A DNA stretch of 43,833 nt, taken from assembly GCA_005879655.1 (NCBI GenBank), contig VBJK01000065.1:1-43833 (forward strand), given 5' to 3'. A program made the translations under genes and the position numbers. This stretch comes from Chloroflexota bacterium (GTDB lineage Bacteria > Chloroflexota > Ktedonobacteria > Ktedonobacterales > Ktedonobacteraceae). This document shows positions 17,264-25,515 of the stretch, in pieces (positions within the stretch are counted from its first letter, which is position 1; each line of letters begins with the position of its first letter). The notes beneath the pieces were generated by a model, which saw only the letters and a program-made list of their open reading frames with translations, had not been told where the DNA came from and did not search any database.

Positions 17264-17810
17264 ATGGCATTCGAGCTTCCACCCCTGCCCTACGACTACG
17301 ATGCACTTGAGCCGTACATTGATACGGAGACCATGCATCTGCATCATGACAAGCATCATGCCGCGTATGTGAATAATCTGAACGCTGCATTGAAGGAGCA
17401 TGCTTCTGCGCAATAATGGTGGTGGTCACATCAACCATACTATGTTCTGGCAGATCATGGGGCCAAATGCAGGAGGCGCGCCTACTGGCGAGCTGGCTCA
17501 GGCAATCGATGCCAAATTTGGTTCGTTCGATGCTTTCAAAACAGCATTTAATGATGCTGGTGTAAAGCGCTTCGGCTCTGGCTGGGCTTGGCTTGTGTTA
17601 GATCAAGCTGGCAAGCTTGCTATCACCTCTACTGCAAACCAGGATAATCCTTTGACGGATGGCTTCTATCCAATCTTGGGGAACGATGTGTGGGAACATG
17701 CGTACTATCTCAAGTACCAGAATCGCCGTCCTGACTACCTCGCAGCTTGGTGGAATGTTGTCAATTGGGATGCAGTGGCCCGCCGCTACGCCCATGCTCG
17801 TGGCAAATAA
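17264..17810 (+). pseudogene. sodA: Superoxide dismutase (Fe/Mn type), disrupted by internal deletion and frameshift
   Basis: The first part (ATG 17264, AAGGAG 9 nt upstream) encodes [20 protein letters not shown]...[22 protein letters not shown] and then stops at TAA 17414-17416. From about 17406 the +1 frame continues the same protein: [19 protein letters not shown] to [19 protein letters not shown] and a normal C-terminus at 17810. Compared with the family, about 25 residues of the helix-loop between KEH and RNNGGGH are missing and the frame changes. All four metal ligands (His in HLHHDKHH, His in INHTMFW, Asp and His in DVWEH) survive in the two pieces. A single functional chain cannot be made without a frameshift and would lack a segment. 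It is most likely a recently inactivated gene. Confidence 0.85.
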
Positions 17811-17845
17811 AGCCTGACTGCAACTGTTGGTCATCATAGAAGATG

Positions 17846-17886
17846 CCAAGCGAGATAGTGTTATGCTATCTTGCTTGGTTTTCTTT
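17846..17886 (+). terminator. Rho-independent terminator after sodA
   Basis: CCAAGCGAGATAG (17846-17858) pairs with CTATCTTGCTTGG (17866-17878) at 12 of 13 positions around a 7-nt loop, followed by TTTTCTTTT. The gene on the other side is convergent and ends at 17918. Confidence 0.85.
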
Positions 17887-17917
17887 TGCGTTCAAGATAA
17901 CAGCCAGCCGATGGGGT

Positions 17918-19669
17918 CTATTGGCCAAATCCCCAATGGGTACGTACGACTCGCTCTAATGGCCCAAAAACGAGGGTCTCGATGAGCACTCCTACCATGA
18001 TGATCATCACCATAACCGCAAACAGTTGCGCAATGTTATTGGCATTGCTACTTGTCTCAAGCAAGCCACCGAGACTTGTTGTCACATAGATGATTTCTGC
18101 TGCCATTAATGAACGCCAGGCAAATGCCCAGCCCTGTTTTAAACCGGTGACAATAGAGGGAAAGGCAGCCGGGAGTACCACACGTAACGCCAGATTGAGA
18201 CCCCTTGCTCCCATATTGCCTGCGGCTTTCAGATAAACGGGCAGGATATTTTTGACGCCAGCCTCAACGCCAACAATGATGGAGAAAAGTGCTCCCATAA
18301 CAATAACAAAGAGCATGGTATTTTCACTGAGGCCAAACCAGAGTAAGGCTAGTGGGACCCAACAAACACTTGGCAGTGCCTGCAAGCCCAGTACTAACGA
18401 ACCAAGTGTCTCTTTGGCAAAACGATTGAGGCCAGTAAGCAACCCCAGCATGATACCCAACAGAAGCGAAATACCATATCCTGCTGCCAAGCGACCCACA
18501 CTTGTCAGGACGGCTTGGAAAAAAACGCCACTGTGGAAACCGTCTAAGAACGATTGCCCAACATCAAGTGGCCCAGCAAAAAGATAACTGGGCCAGACAC
18601 CCCAAAGAACCAGTCCTTCCCAGACCAGCAATAAGAGGATATAAAAGCTCGCCTGACACAAAACTGTGGGGACCCAGCGGTTATTTATGTACAGGTTTTT
18701 AACTTCACTGACATTGGGAGATGATGCCGTCTTCTCATCTTGTTCGCTTTCAAGAATACCTGCTTTTAACACATGCAGAATTTCTGCTGCTGTATCGATC
18801 AGAGCATGGTCCTCTAAATGTCGTGGACGCGGCAGATCAATTTTGAACTCAGCGACAATTCGGCCTGGACGAGGAGCAAAGACGATCACGCGATCACCCA
18901 GAGCCACTGCTTCACGCACGTTGTGCGTCACGAACAAAATGGTCTTGCCCGTCTTTGACCAGATGTCTTCCAACTCTGTATGTAAGCGATCTCGCGTGAG
19001 TGCATCTAATGCCCCAAATGGCTCGTCCATCAGTAAGATCTGCGGGTCCATTGCCAGTGCTCGTGCGATAGCTGCACGTTGGCGCATACCACCGGACAAC
19101 TGATGAATATAGCTACGCTCAAATCCGTTGAGGTGAACTAGCTCAAGAAGCTTTTGCGCAATCTCCTTGCGTTGTTGTTTTGGTATACCCAGCTGTTGCA
19201 AGCCAAATTCGACGTTGTGCCGGACATCGAGCCAGGGAAAAAGTGCAGCTTCCTGGAAAAGCAGGATAGAGTCGGTGCTTGGTCCTTTCACTTCTTGGCC
19301 ATTGCCCCACACCGTACCATCACTGGCCTCTTCTAGACCAGCGATAATACTCAAGAGTGTGGATTTGCCGCAACCACTCGGTCCGAGGAAACAGACGAAC
19401 TCACCCGTAGCAATTTCCAGATCAATCGGGAGCAGTGCATTGATAGTTTTCCTACTAGTGGCAAACGTCTTGCTCACTGCCTGAACACTGACTGCTATTG
19501 GTGTATCCTGATTTTTCTGCACTGCTTCCAGAGAATTCTGATCTTCAAGCAAAGATGGTTTCAGTGGGAGCAATCTCACACGAGCAATTCTGACTGCCGA
19601 CCGATATAACCTCTCTGAATATTGCTCGTTAGAATACGGGTTGACATCAGTCACCATCTGTTTCCCCAT
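17918..19669 (-). CDS. Fused ABC transporter ATPase-permease, SsuBC/TauBC family
   Basis: This 583-residue protein joins two subunits that are normally separate. Residues about 58-290 form the ATPase: Walker A GPSGCGKST at 96-104, a Q-loop, signature LSGGMRQRAAIARAL, Walker B ILLMDEPFGALD, and switch His in FVTHNVREA. Residues about 325-583 are a BPD-type permease with about six helices and an EAA-like loop (AAGNMGARGLNLALRVVLPAAFPSIVTGLKQGWAFAW). The family imports nitrate, taurine, alkanesulfonates or thiamine-precursor-type solutes. The receptor is encoded just upstream at 19682-20752. AAGGAG lies 8 nt before ATG 19669. One chain per half-transporter implies a homodimer with two copies of each domain. 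Confidence 0.93.
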   Translation of the reverse strand: MGKQMVTDVNPYSNEQYSERLYRSAVRIARVRLLPLKPSLLEDQNSLEAVQKNQDTPIAVSVQAVSKTFATSRKTINALLPIDLEIATGEFVCFLGPSGCGKSTLLSIIAGLEEASDGTVWGNGQEVKGPSTDSILLFQEAALFPWLDVRHNVEFGLQQLGIPKQQRKEIAQKLLELVHLNGFERSYIHQLSGGMRQRAAIARALAMDPQILLMDEPFGALDALTRDRLHTELEDIWSKTGKTILFVTHNVREAVALGDRVIVFAPRPGRIVAEFKIDLPRPRHLEDHALIDTAAEILHVLKAGILESEQDEKTASSPNVSEVKNLYINNRWVPTVLCQASFYILLLLVWEGLVLWGVWPSYLFAGPLDVGQSFLDGFHSGVFFQAVLTSVGRLAAGYGISLLLGIMLGLLTGLNRFAKETLGSLVLGLQALPSVCWVPLALLWFGLSENTMLFVIVMGALFSIIVGVEAGVKNILPVYLKAAGNMGARGLNLALRVVLPAAFPSIVTGLKQGWAFAWRSLMAAEIIYVTTSLGGLLETSSNANNIAQLFAVMVMIIMVGVLIETLVFGPLERVVRTHWGFGQ

Positions 19670-19681
19670 CAGACATTCTCC

Positions 19682-20752
19682 TTATTTGGATGCTGTCACT
19701 GGACTCAAACCTTGACTACTGAGCACGGAGTTCAATGGATCAAGGTCATATATACCGGTAAGATCTGGCTTTTCTTTCAGGAAACCAACGGAGTATGCAT
19801 AATCGCCAAACGTATAAAGTGTTTGCGCTAATGGATCGTAGGTGACGCTTAGATGGTCAAATGCGCTATCCATTATCTGCTGATCTAACTTCTTCCCACC
19901 TGGGAGAACACTTGCTAAATATTCATTGGCAAGATTTTTTGCTTCAGCAGGGTTCTTGTTGATGTATTGGATAGTGTCAACTTCTGCCTTCAAAAACGCT
20001 TTCACGATATCTGGATGTTGCTTCTGGAACTCAGTTCGCACAACAATGTTGGTAGTCACAAATTTGCCGTCGGGCCACAAGGTGCGTTCATCAAGCAAGA
20101 CTTTGCCTTTGCTTTCAGCAACTAAGCGAGAAGCCCAGGGTTCAGGTATCCAGGCCCCATCAATCTGGTGCTGCTTAAACAGGCTGACAGTGTTTGCATT
20201 GCTTGTGGCAATAACTTGTACGTCTCCACCCTGATCATCGGCCTTCAGACCATGCTGTTGCAGGTAGTGATGCAGCGAAACATCTTGCGTGTTGAGCTTT
20301 TGAGGATCAGCAATTTTCTTGCCATGAAGATCATTTGGCCCGTTGATATTTTCGTCAGGCTGTACCACAAAAAGGACTCCACCACTTGATGCACCTGCAA
20401 GGACATGTACGCTTCCCTTACTTTGGACATATGCATAGATGGCAGGGTCAGGACCAAGAAAAGCAATGTCGATATTGCCACCAAGCAACACCTTGACGAG
20501 GTCTCCCCCTGCATTAAATATGGTTGTTGTCAGCTTGTTAGGACCTAGCTCTTGCTCATATGTCTTACGTGCTAGCCCCACAAGTGCTGCTGCATGTGTG
20601 AGATTGGGAAAATATCCAAGATGAACAGTCACTCCTGTTCCAGAACTGCTACTCTTGGGGGTGCTATCCTCACCTCCGCAGGCTGCAAGTGTCCATGTGA
20701 GGATAGTAACCAACAGAAGTGAGGAGATACCAAACCGCGAGAATGTCTTCAT
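19682..20752 (-). CDS. ABC transporter substrate-binding lipoprotein, SsuA/TauA/NrtA-like
   Basis: This is a 356-residue solute receptor. A signal peptide ends in a lipobox (LTWTLAAC, Cys25), so it is a membrane-tethered lipoprotein. The body shows the family pattern VHLGYFPNLTHAAALVGL near the mature N-terminus, GGNIDIAFLGPDPAIYAY, and GAWIPEPWASRL. The start at 20752 is chosen because AAGGAG precedes it by 9 nt and it yields a proper signal peptide; a longer in-frame ORF to 20860 has neither. The stop is 12 nt before the fused ATPase-permease start, so the two form an operon. The ligand is probably an anionic sulfur or nitrogen compound, but it is not resolvable from sequence. Confidence 0.92.
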   Translation of the reverse strand: MKTFSRFGISSLLLVTILTWTLAACGGEDSTPKSSSSGTGVTVHLGYFPNLTHAAALVGLARKTYEQELGPNKLTTTIFNAGGDLVKVLLGGNIDIAFLGPDPAIYAYVQSKGSVHVLAGASSGGVLFVVQPDENINGPNDLHGKKIADPQKLNTQDVSLHHYLQQHGLKADDQGGDVQVIATSNANTVSLFKQHQIDGAWIPEPWASRLVAESKGKVLLDERTLWPDGKFVTTNIVVRTEFQKQHPDIVKAFLKAEVDTIQYINKNPAEAKNLANEYLASVLPGGKKLDQQIMDSAFDHLSVTYDPLAQTLYTFGDYAYSVGFLKEKPDLTGIYDLDPLNSVLSSQGLSPVTASK

Positions 20753-20869
20753 AAGAGAAAACTCCTTTTCTACCTTTTCGGTGAAAAAGCTTTTTGTTGG
20801 ATCAGTTTTTTTTATTATAGAAAAAATCTTTCTTAAAATCAAAGGAAAGAAGCAACACATGACTAAATG

Positions 20870-21387
20870 AGGCTTTACTGTAAAAGAAGCTATAATAATA
20901 TTGCTATTGTTTTAACGGTTTATATGAACATGGTGGTAAATAGGCTGAACTCTTTTCGCAAATGCCGATGAGAAGAACGAGGCCTGCAGAGCTTCGTTGC
21001 GCCTATTGTTGTGGGATGCATAGCACTGACGGGCACTACCAGATGAGTACTGAAGCGAGCAAGCAACATGAAGCATGCTGCTATACAACTGCATGGAAGC
21101 TCGCTCGATGATGGTCAACTTCTCTCTTGGATTGACACCTTAAGCCCCATATTTACCTGTATTTCCCTGGACCCACCTGGACTTTTTCGCCAAAGCGGGC
21201 CAGCAACAAAAAGGCTTGTAAAGCGCCGTGTAGCAAAAGTTTGCTTGCTTGTCAATAGCTATCCCCCATTTATCCACATTCATTGGGGATAACTATTAAA
21301 AATGTGGATAACTTGGACACACGATACGCTATTTCTTACCCTTTGCAATATTAGTAATGCAATTTGTGACTGTAAAACTCTGCTTCA
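20870..21387. other. Intergenic region without a recognisable gene
   Basis: This 500-bp spacer lies between the receptor gene and the zinc-ribbon gene. It has only short ORFs without ribosome binding sites. The left end is A/T-rich (20880-20935). The right third carries two consensus DnaA boxes and an inverted repeat, listed separately. Confidence 0.6.
21255..21311. promoter_or_regulatory. DnaA-box cluster with inverted repeat
   Basis: TTATCCACA at 21270-21278 and its reverse complement TGTGGATAA at 21303-21311 both match the bacterial DnaA-box consensus at all nine positions. The first lies in the loop of an inverted repeat: ATAGCTATCCCC (21255-21266) against GGGGATAACTAT (21285-21296), 11 of 12 matching. 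The right arm also contains a weaker DnaA-like TGGGGATAA. The cluster is 9 kb from dnaN-recF. It may be part of a replication origin, a DnaA-titration site or a DnaA-controlled promoter. Confidence 0.55.
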
Positions 21388-22515
21388 TCAAGTAATAGTA
21401 CCGCTCCAGGTGCCTGTGCCGCCAAATAACTCATAGTTAATGTTAGAAGTACAGGAAAAGGCCGACTGAGGAAATGCATTGACGGTGATTGTCCCGCTAA
21501 AGTTTCCTTGCGTCGTGTAGTGCCCAGACAACTTCTGACGTGGCCCCGGCTTAAGGAGTTGGCACGTGTATTTGTTGCCCTGATCGGTGAGAGAGAAAAC
21601 GGCAGAGATATATGTTTCTATGTAGGTAATCTCCCCGCCTTGGTATGTGCCTGTGCAAGAGAGTTTAGCGTCCTCAGTGTATGACTGGCCATTGGTTGTA
21701 GGACCTGTAATATGTTGAACTTGGCCGTTAGCTTCGGGCGAGCAAACCTTTCCTTCTGTGACAGTGAGCGTGTTGTTGTTCACGAATGGTCCATGGTTTG
21801 CATCGTATTGTCCCTGGACAGATATCTTTACCTGAAAAGTAGCGTTAGCAGCAGGCACGTTATTGTGAGTATTCATTAGCACAGCTGCTGTGCCGACGGC
21901 AACTATAGCAACGGTGGTGATGGCAGTCGTCACCCACTTTCTGATAGTACTAGTCGCTTTCCTTGCTGAGCCAGCTGGGTGACTGAGGCCAGAACTGGGT
22001 GCTTGCGGGATGCCAGAATAGGGACTCTGACCCATGCCGAGACCAGGAGCTTGAGCCATTCCTGGATGAACCCCCTGACTGAGGCCAGAACTGGGTGCTT
22101 GCGGGATGCCAGAATAGGGACTCTGACCTGCGCCGAGGCCAGGGGCCTGAGCAGCACCAGGATAAGCGATCTGACCTGCGCCGAGACCAGGGGTCTGAGC
22201 AGCACCAGGATAAGCGATCTGACCTGCGCCGAGACCAGGGGTCTGAGCAGCACCAGGATAAGCGATCTGACCAACACCAGGGCTGGGAGTCTGGGGCGTG
22301 ACCATCTGCTCATCTTTAGGTGGAGTCAACCCTCGCAGGTAAGCAGAGTCAGACTTTTTTTCTTCTACTTTTCGTCCATCTGATTGATCGCCAGGCGTCA
22401 GCGCAGTAGAAAGAGTAGACATTGCTTGTTGTTGAATATCTACAGATGCACCACAGTAGCCACAAAAACTATGTGGCGCTTGAACTTCGCTATTACAGTT
22501 TTGACATTTTTGCAT
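21388..22515 (-). CDS. Zinc-ribbon membrane protein with 16-residue repeats
   Basis: This is a 375-residue protein. A zinc ribbon opens it (CQNCNSEVQAPHSFCGYCG, two CxxC pairs). A charged stretch follows, then a Gly/Pro/Ala-rich region (about residues 75-175) built of 16-residue units such as GQIAYPGAAQTPGLGA. Next come a basic segment and one transmembrane helix (AITTVAIVAVGTAAVLM, about 195-212). The C-terminal 160 residues have several cysteines (KVCSPE, LSCTGTY, TCQLL, FSCTSN) and a beta-rich appearance. The topology suggests a cytoplasmic ribbon and an external domain. It is divergent from the cysteine-rich gene at 22900 and shares its N-terminal design. AGAGGG lies 6 nt before ATG 22515. 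Function unknown. Confidence 0.75.
   Translation of the reverse strand: MQKCQNCNSEVQAPHSFCGYCGASVDIQQQAMSTLSTALTPGDQSDGRKVEEKKSDSAYLRGLTPPKDEQMVTPQTPSPGVGQIAYPGAAQTPGLGAGQIAYPGAAQTPGLGAGQIAYPGAAQAPGLGAGQSPYSGIPQAPSSGLSQGVHPGMAQAPGLGMGQSPYSGIPQAPSSGLSHPAGSARKATSTIRKWVTTAITTVAIVAVGTAAVLMNTHNNVPAANATFQVKISVQGQYDANHGPFVNNNTLTVTEGKVCSPEANGQVQHITGPTTNGQSYTEDAKLSCTGTYQGGEITYIETYISAVFSLTDQGNKYTCQLLKPGPRQKLSGHYTTQGNFSGTITVNAFPQSAFSCTSNINYELFGGTGTWSGTIT
22121..22274. repeat. 48-bp tandem repeats inside the zinc-ribbon gene
   Basis: At least three near-identical 48-bp units (for example 22171-22218 and 22219-22266) encode the 16-residue Gly/Pro-rich repeat. Diverged units continue to about 21980. The unit is a multiple of three, so copy-number changes would lengthen or shorten the linker without a frameshift. 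Confidence 0.85.
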
Positions 22516-22666
22516 TATTTTCCCTCTTAATGTATGGTATCAGCGGTTACGTGCATCTAATAGAGGATTTCAAAGAGCAGTTCATTATACAATATAAACT
22601 TTCAGAGAATTTTTAGCAAGGGAAATTTGCTTTCTTATCTCGATTGATATCCTTGTAACTATAGTC

Positions 22667-22705
22667 TTGACAATTGACAAGGCAAATTTTATAATTTGCT
22701 TGTCA
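22667..22705 (+). promoter_or_regulatory. Consensus sigma-70-type promoter overlapped by a palindromic operator
   Basis: TTGACA (22667-22672) and TATAAT (22690-22695) match the consensus at every base with exactly 17 bp between. An inverted repeat covers the spacer and the -10: TGACAAGGCAAATT (22675-22688) against AATTTGCTTGTCA (22693-22705), pairing perfectly apart from one extra G. That geometry is typical of a strongly expressed but repressed promoter. The downstream gene starts at 22900, implying a leader of roughly 195 nt. The same palindrome could also control the divergent zinc-ribbon gene that starts at 22515. Confidence 0.75.
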
Positions 22706-22899
22706 GGCTATGTAATAAGATACAGTATTATCCTTAAGAATAGCTATACGTAATGCATATATGTACTGTCTCCTTTGTGTGTAAGTTGTCATAAAAGTCA
22801 GCAGCATCCCACTCATTCGTTACGCTTGCGTTGGCAGGCTTTACAACCTTTCCGCTGTATATTTCATGCTGACCATGACAAAAGAGAAGGGACCCTGCT

Positions 22900-25062
22900 A
22901 TGTTTTGTAGCTACTGCGGAACAGATGCTCCTTCTGACGCTTCTTTTTGTCGAAAGTGCGGCCAACTGATACAGAGAGAACCCGGTCCCCTTGCATGTCC
23001 CTCTTGTCACACGGGCAATCTTGGTAATGCCGTTTTTTGTCAAAACTGTGGCGTGCAGCTAAATGAAGAGGTAGACATCTCTCGCTTAAATAAGCAGATA
23101 AGCATCTCTCAATCTACAACTATCCTTCCAGGCCAACTGTTCCCGCAATCAGCAGAAGCAGGCTTGCATCAAGGAGAAGCTCAACCAAGCGATCTGGGAC
23201 AGTTCGCCACGCAAGGACAGGCACCAACCGGAGGTTTAGGGCAGATTACCCCTTATGGAGGGCCGCCAGCGGGAGGATCGGGCATCTTTCCTGCTCAAGG
23301 CAGTCCAGGACAGTTCGCCGCGCAAGGACAGGCACCAACCGGAGGTTTAGGGCGGTTTACTCGTAGTCGGCCTCCAGCGGGGGCACCGCAGCAACGGCAT
23401 ATGCGTCGCAATCTTTTAGTCGGTCTAGGTGCAGTATTAGGAGGGGGGCTACTGGGTGGTTACTGGCTACTGAATAAGCTTACTGTGCACGCATCTGACC
23501 AGCCTTTGGCTGGTTTTTTCCAAGGAACGCCAACAGCACCAGTCTCATCAGTCGATGACTCAACTCCCACCTGCCCATCGGGCACCATAAACTGTGGTAA
23601 TGTCTGTATAAACCGCAGCACGGATGCTCAGAACTGCGGCAGTTGCGGCTATGTCTGCCCAGAAGGAACTACCTGTAGTGGTGGCAATTGTGTGCCAATC
23701 TGTTCCCAGACGATGTGCAGCGGGGCATGTGTAGATATTAGCAATAACAACAGCCACTGTGGTAGCTGCGGCAAGGTTTGCTCAAACGGTACGTTCTGTA
23801 GTGGTGGGTCTTGTGCCTTAAGCTGTCCTGGGAAGCTGTGTAACGGGGTTTGCGTAGATACGAGCAAAGATCGTTACAACTGTGGATACTGCGGCCACCA
23901 ATGTCATGACCGTGAAATCTGCCAGCATGGAACCTGTTTCAAGCCGCCATGTCAGGGCCATTGTGACGGAACTTGTTGTGGTGATGTGTGCGTCAACACC
24001 AACAGAGATCCCAAGAATTGTGGAAGCTGCGGTCACGAATGTCCTTACGATATGATCTGCCGCGATGGTCGTTGTGTGTCACCTCCGTGTGAGAGCCACT
24101 GCAAAACCTGTTGCCATCAGGTGTGCACAAACACAAGCAATAATCATGATCACTGTGGAAAGTGTGATAATAGATGTAAAGACGACGAAAAGTGTGAACA
24201 TGGACACTGTGTTAAGTACTGTAATGAGAGCAACTGTTATGGGACTTGTTGTGGCAAAGTTTGTAGAAATACGAGCAGTGATCCCAACAACTGCGGCAGC
24301 TGTGGCCATAGGTGTGGACACAGTCAAACCTGTCGTAATGGAAGCTGTGTAGGAGACGGAGGGTGTGGTGAGGACTGTCCAAGTAGCTCCTGCTGTAGGG
24401 GAACCTGTGTGAATACAAGCAGCGACCCCCACAACTGTGGCAGATGTGGCCATCAATGTGGACGCGGTCAAACGTGTCAGAATGGAAGCTGTGTAGGAGG
24501 CGGAGACGACTGTGGAAGTGGTTGTGCAGAGGACTACGTATGTCAGAATGGGCGTTGTGTGCCAAAGCGTAAGCCTTGTGAGGAGGTGGGGTGTCCAAGG
24601 GATTACGTATGCCAGAGTGGGCGTTGTGTGCCAAAGCCAAAGACTTGTGAGCAGACAGGCTGTCCGTCCGGTCAAGTCTGTAAGAACCGGCAGTGCGTGT
24701 CAACTGATTGTTATGAGACAGGTTGTCCAGAGGGCCAGGTCTGTCAGAGTGGTCGCTGTGTGAGGCCAAGGCCAAAGGATTGTCAGGAGACCGGGTGTCC
24801 AGAGGGCCAGGTCTGTCAGAGTGGTCGCTGTGTGAGGTCAAGGCCAAAGGGTTGCCAGGAGACCGGGTGTCCAGAGGGCCAGGTCTGCCAGAGTGGTCGC
24901 TGTGTGAGGTCAAGGCCAAAGGATTGTCAGGAGACCGGGTGTCCAGAGGGCCAAGTCTGTCGTGGTGGGCGTTGTGTGAGGTCTAGCGAAGGCGGAGGCA
25001 ACGGCGGTTGCGGTGGAGGTTGTCCACATGGTAAATCATGCAGAGGTGGACGCTGTCGATAA
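22900..25062 (+). CDS. Zinc-ribbon, Tat/membrane-anchored cysteine-rich repeat protein 1
   Basis: This is a 720-residue protein. Two zinc ribbons open it (CSYCGTDAPSDASFCRKCG; CPSCHTGNLGNAVFCQNCG), followed by a Gly/Pro/Gln-rich linker with a repeated QGQAPTGGLG. A twin-arginine segment (MRRNLLVGLGAVLGG, Arg169-Arg170) leads into one hydrophobic helix. From about residue 225 there are seven units of the form C-V-x-T-x5-NCGxCGxxC-x2-G-x2-C-x2-G-x-C, then shorter CxxG units. The protein ends with four near-identical 24-residue units (ETGCPEGQVCQSGRCVR). The repeat resembles disulfide-rich Stig1/EGF-like modules found in many predatory and filamentous bacteria. The exported part should be heavily disulfide-bonded. 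No ligand or enzyme motif is seen. A paralogue and a thioredoxin-like gene follow. Confidence 0.85.
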   Translation: MFCSYCGTDAPSDASFCRKCGQLIQREPGPLACPSCHTGNLGNAVFCQNCGVQLNEEVDISRLNKQISISQSTTILPGQLFPQSAEAGLHQGEAQPSDLGQFATQGQAPTGGLGQITPYGGPPAGGSGIFPAQGSPGQFAAQGQAPTGGLGRFTRSRPPAGAPQQRHMRRNLLVGLGAVLGGGLLGGYWLLNKLTVHASDQPLAGFFQGTPTAPVSSVDDSTPTCPSGTINCGNVCINRSTDAQNCGSCGYVCPEGTTCSGGNCVPICSQTMCSGACVDISNNNSHCGSCGKVCSNGTFCSGGSCALSCPGKLCNGVCVDTSKDRYNCGYCGHQCHDREICQHGTCFKPPCQGHCDGTCCGDVCVNTNRDPKNCGSCGHECPYDMICRDGRCVSPPCESHCKTCCHQVCTNTSNNHDHCGKCDNRCKDDEKCEHGHCVKYCNESNCYGTCCGKVCRNTSSDPNNCGSCGHRCGHSQTCRNGSCVGDGGCGEDCPSSSCCRGTCVNTSSDPHNCGRCGHQCGRGQTCQNGSCVGGGDDCGSGCAEDYVCQNGRCVPKRKPCEEVGCPRDYVCQSGRCVPKPKTCEQTGCPSGQVCKNRQCVSTDCYETGCPEGQVCQSGRCVRPRPKDCQETGCPEGQVCQSGRCVRSRPKGCQETGCPEGQVCQSGRCVRSRPKDCQETGCPEGQVCRGGRCVRSSEGGGNGGCGGGCPHGKSCRGGRCR
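24709..24990. repeat. 72-bp tandem repeats at the 3' end of the cysteine-rich gene
   Basis: Four units start at 24709, 24781, 24853 and 24925. The middle two are almost identical at the nucleotide level, and the whole unit is 24 codons with six residues in the CxxxxCxxxxxCxxxxC pattern. Low divergence implies recent expansion by slippage or unequal exchange. Confidence 0.88.
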
Positions 25063-25083
25063 AATATACCAGGTTTCTACCAA

Positions 25084-25115
25084 CTAGGTAGGATGAACGC
25101 TCCCACCTAGCTTTT
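25084..25115 (+). terminator. Candidate terminator after cysteine-rich gene 1
   Basis: CTAGGTAGGA (25084-25093) pairs with TCCCACCTAG (25101-25110) at nine of ten positions around a 7-nt loop, followed by CTTTT. The T-run is short, so termination may be partial. The 453-bp spacer to the next gene shows no ORF of interest, but TTGACA at about 25430 near A/T-rich sequence may be part of a promoter for that gene. Confidence 0.5.
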
Positions 25116-25515
25116 AAGCCTACATGATCGATGTTAGCTATGGATTACATTTAATCCTGGCTAACATCTTGCTGAAGGGAACATTCATGCCCCGCATTGT
25201 TACTGCTTGCGCGTTTGCTGCCAGCTCTCATGTTCCTGTGAATGTAGGATGACCGGTGTATTGCTATTAATTTTTTTGTGTATATGGCAAAGTCATAAAA
25301 ATAGTATGAATTTATCATAAAGTTGTGGTCATTTCTATGGTAAACTATTCTCATCCGTGATAAATTATATTCTTGAGGTGAAGATTGGTGGTTTGTGTGG
25401 GCAAGTAGCAGACAAGGTAGCTGCTAGATTGACAAAAAATGATGTATTATTCTCTAAAATAATGAAATAGCGGTAATTACTTATCCCAGCTAATGGGAGA
25501 TGCAGGGGACCAGCT

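Noticed and set aside
20753..20860. N-terminal extension of the substrate-binding protein
   Set aside because: It would bury the lipoprotein signal peptide; ATG 20752 has a good ribosome binding site.
24079..24919. Long antisense ORFs opposite the first cysteine-rich gene
   Set aside because: They arise from the repetitive codon usage of the sense repeats and have low-complexity products.
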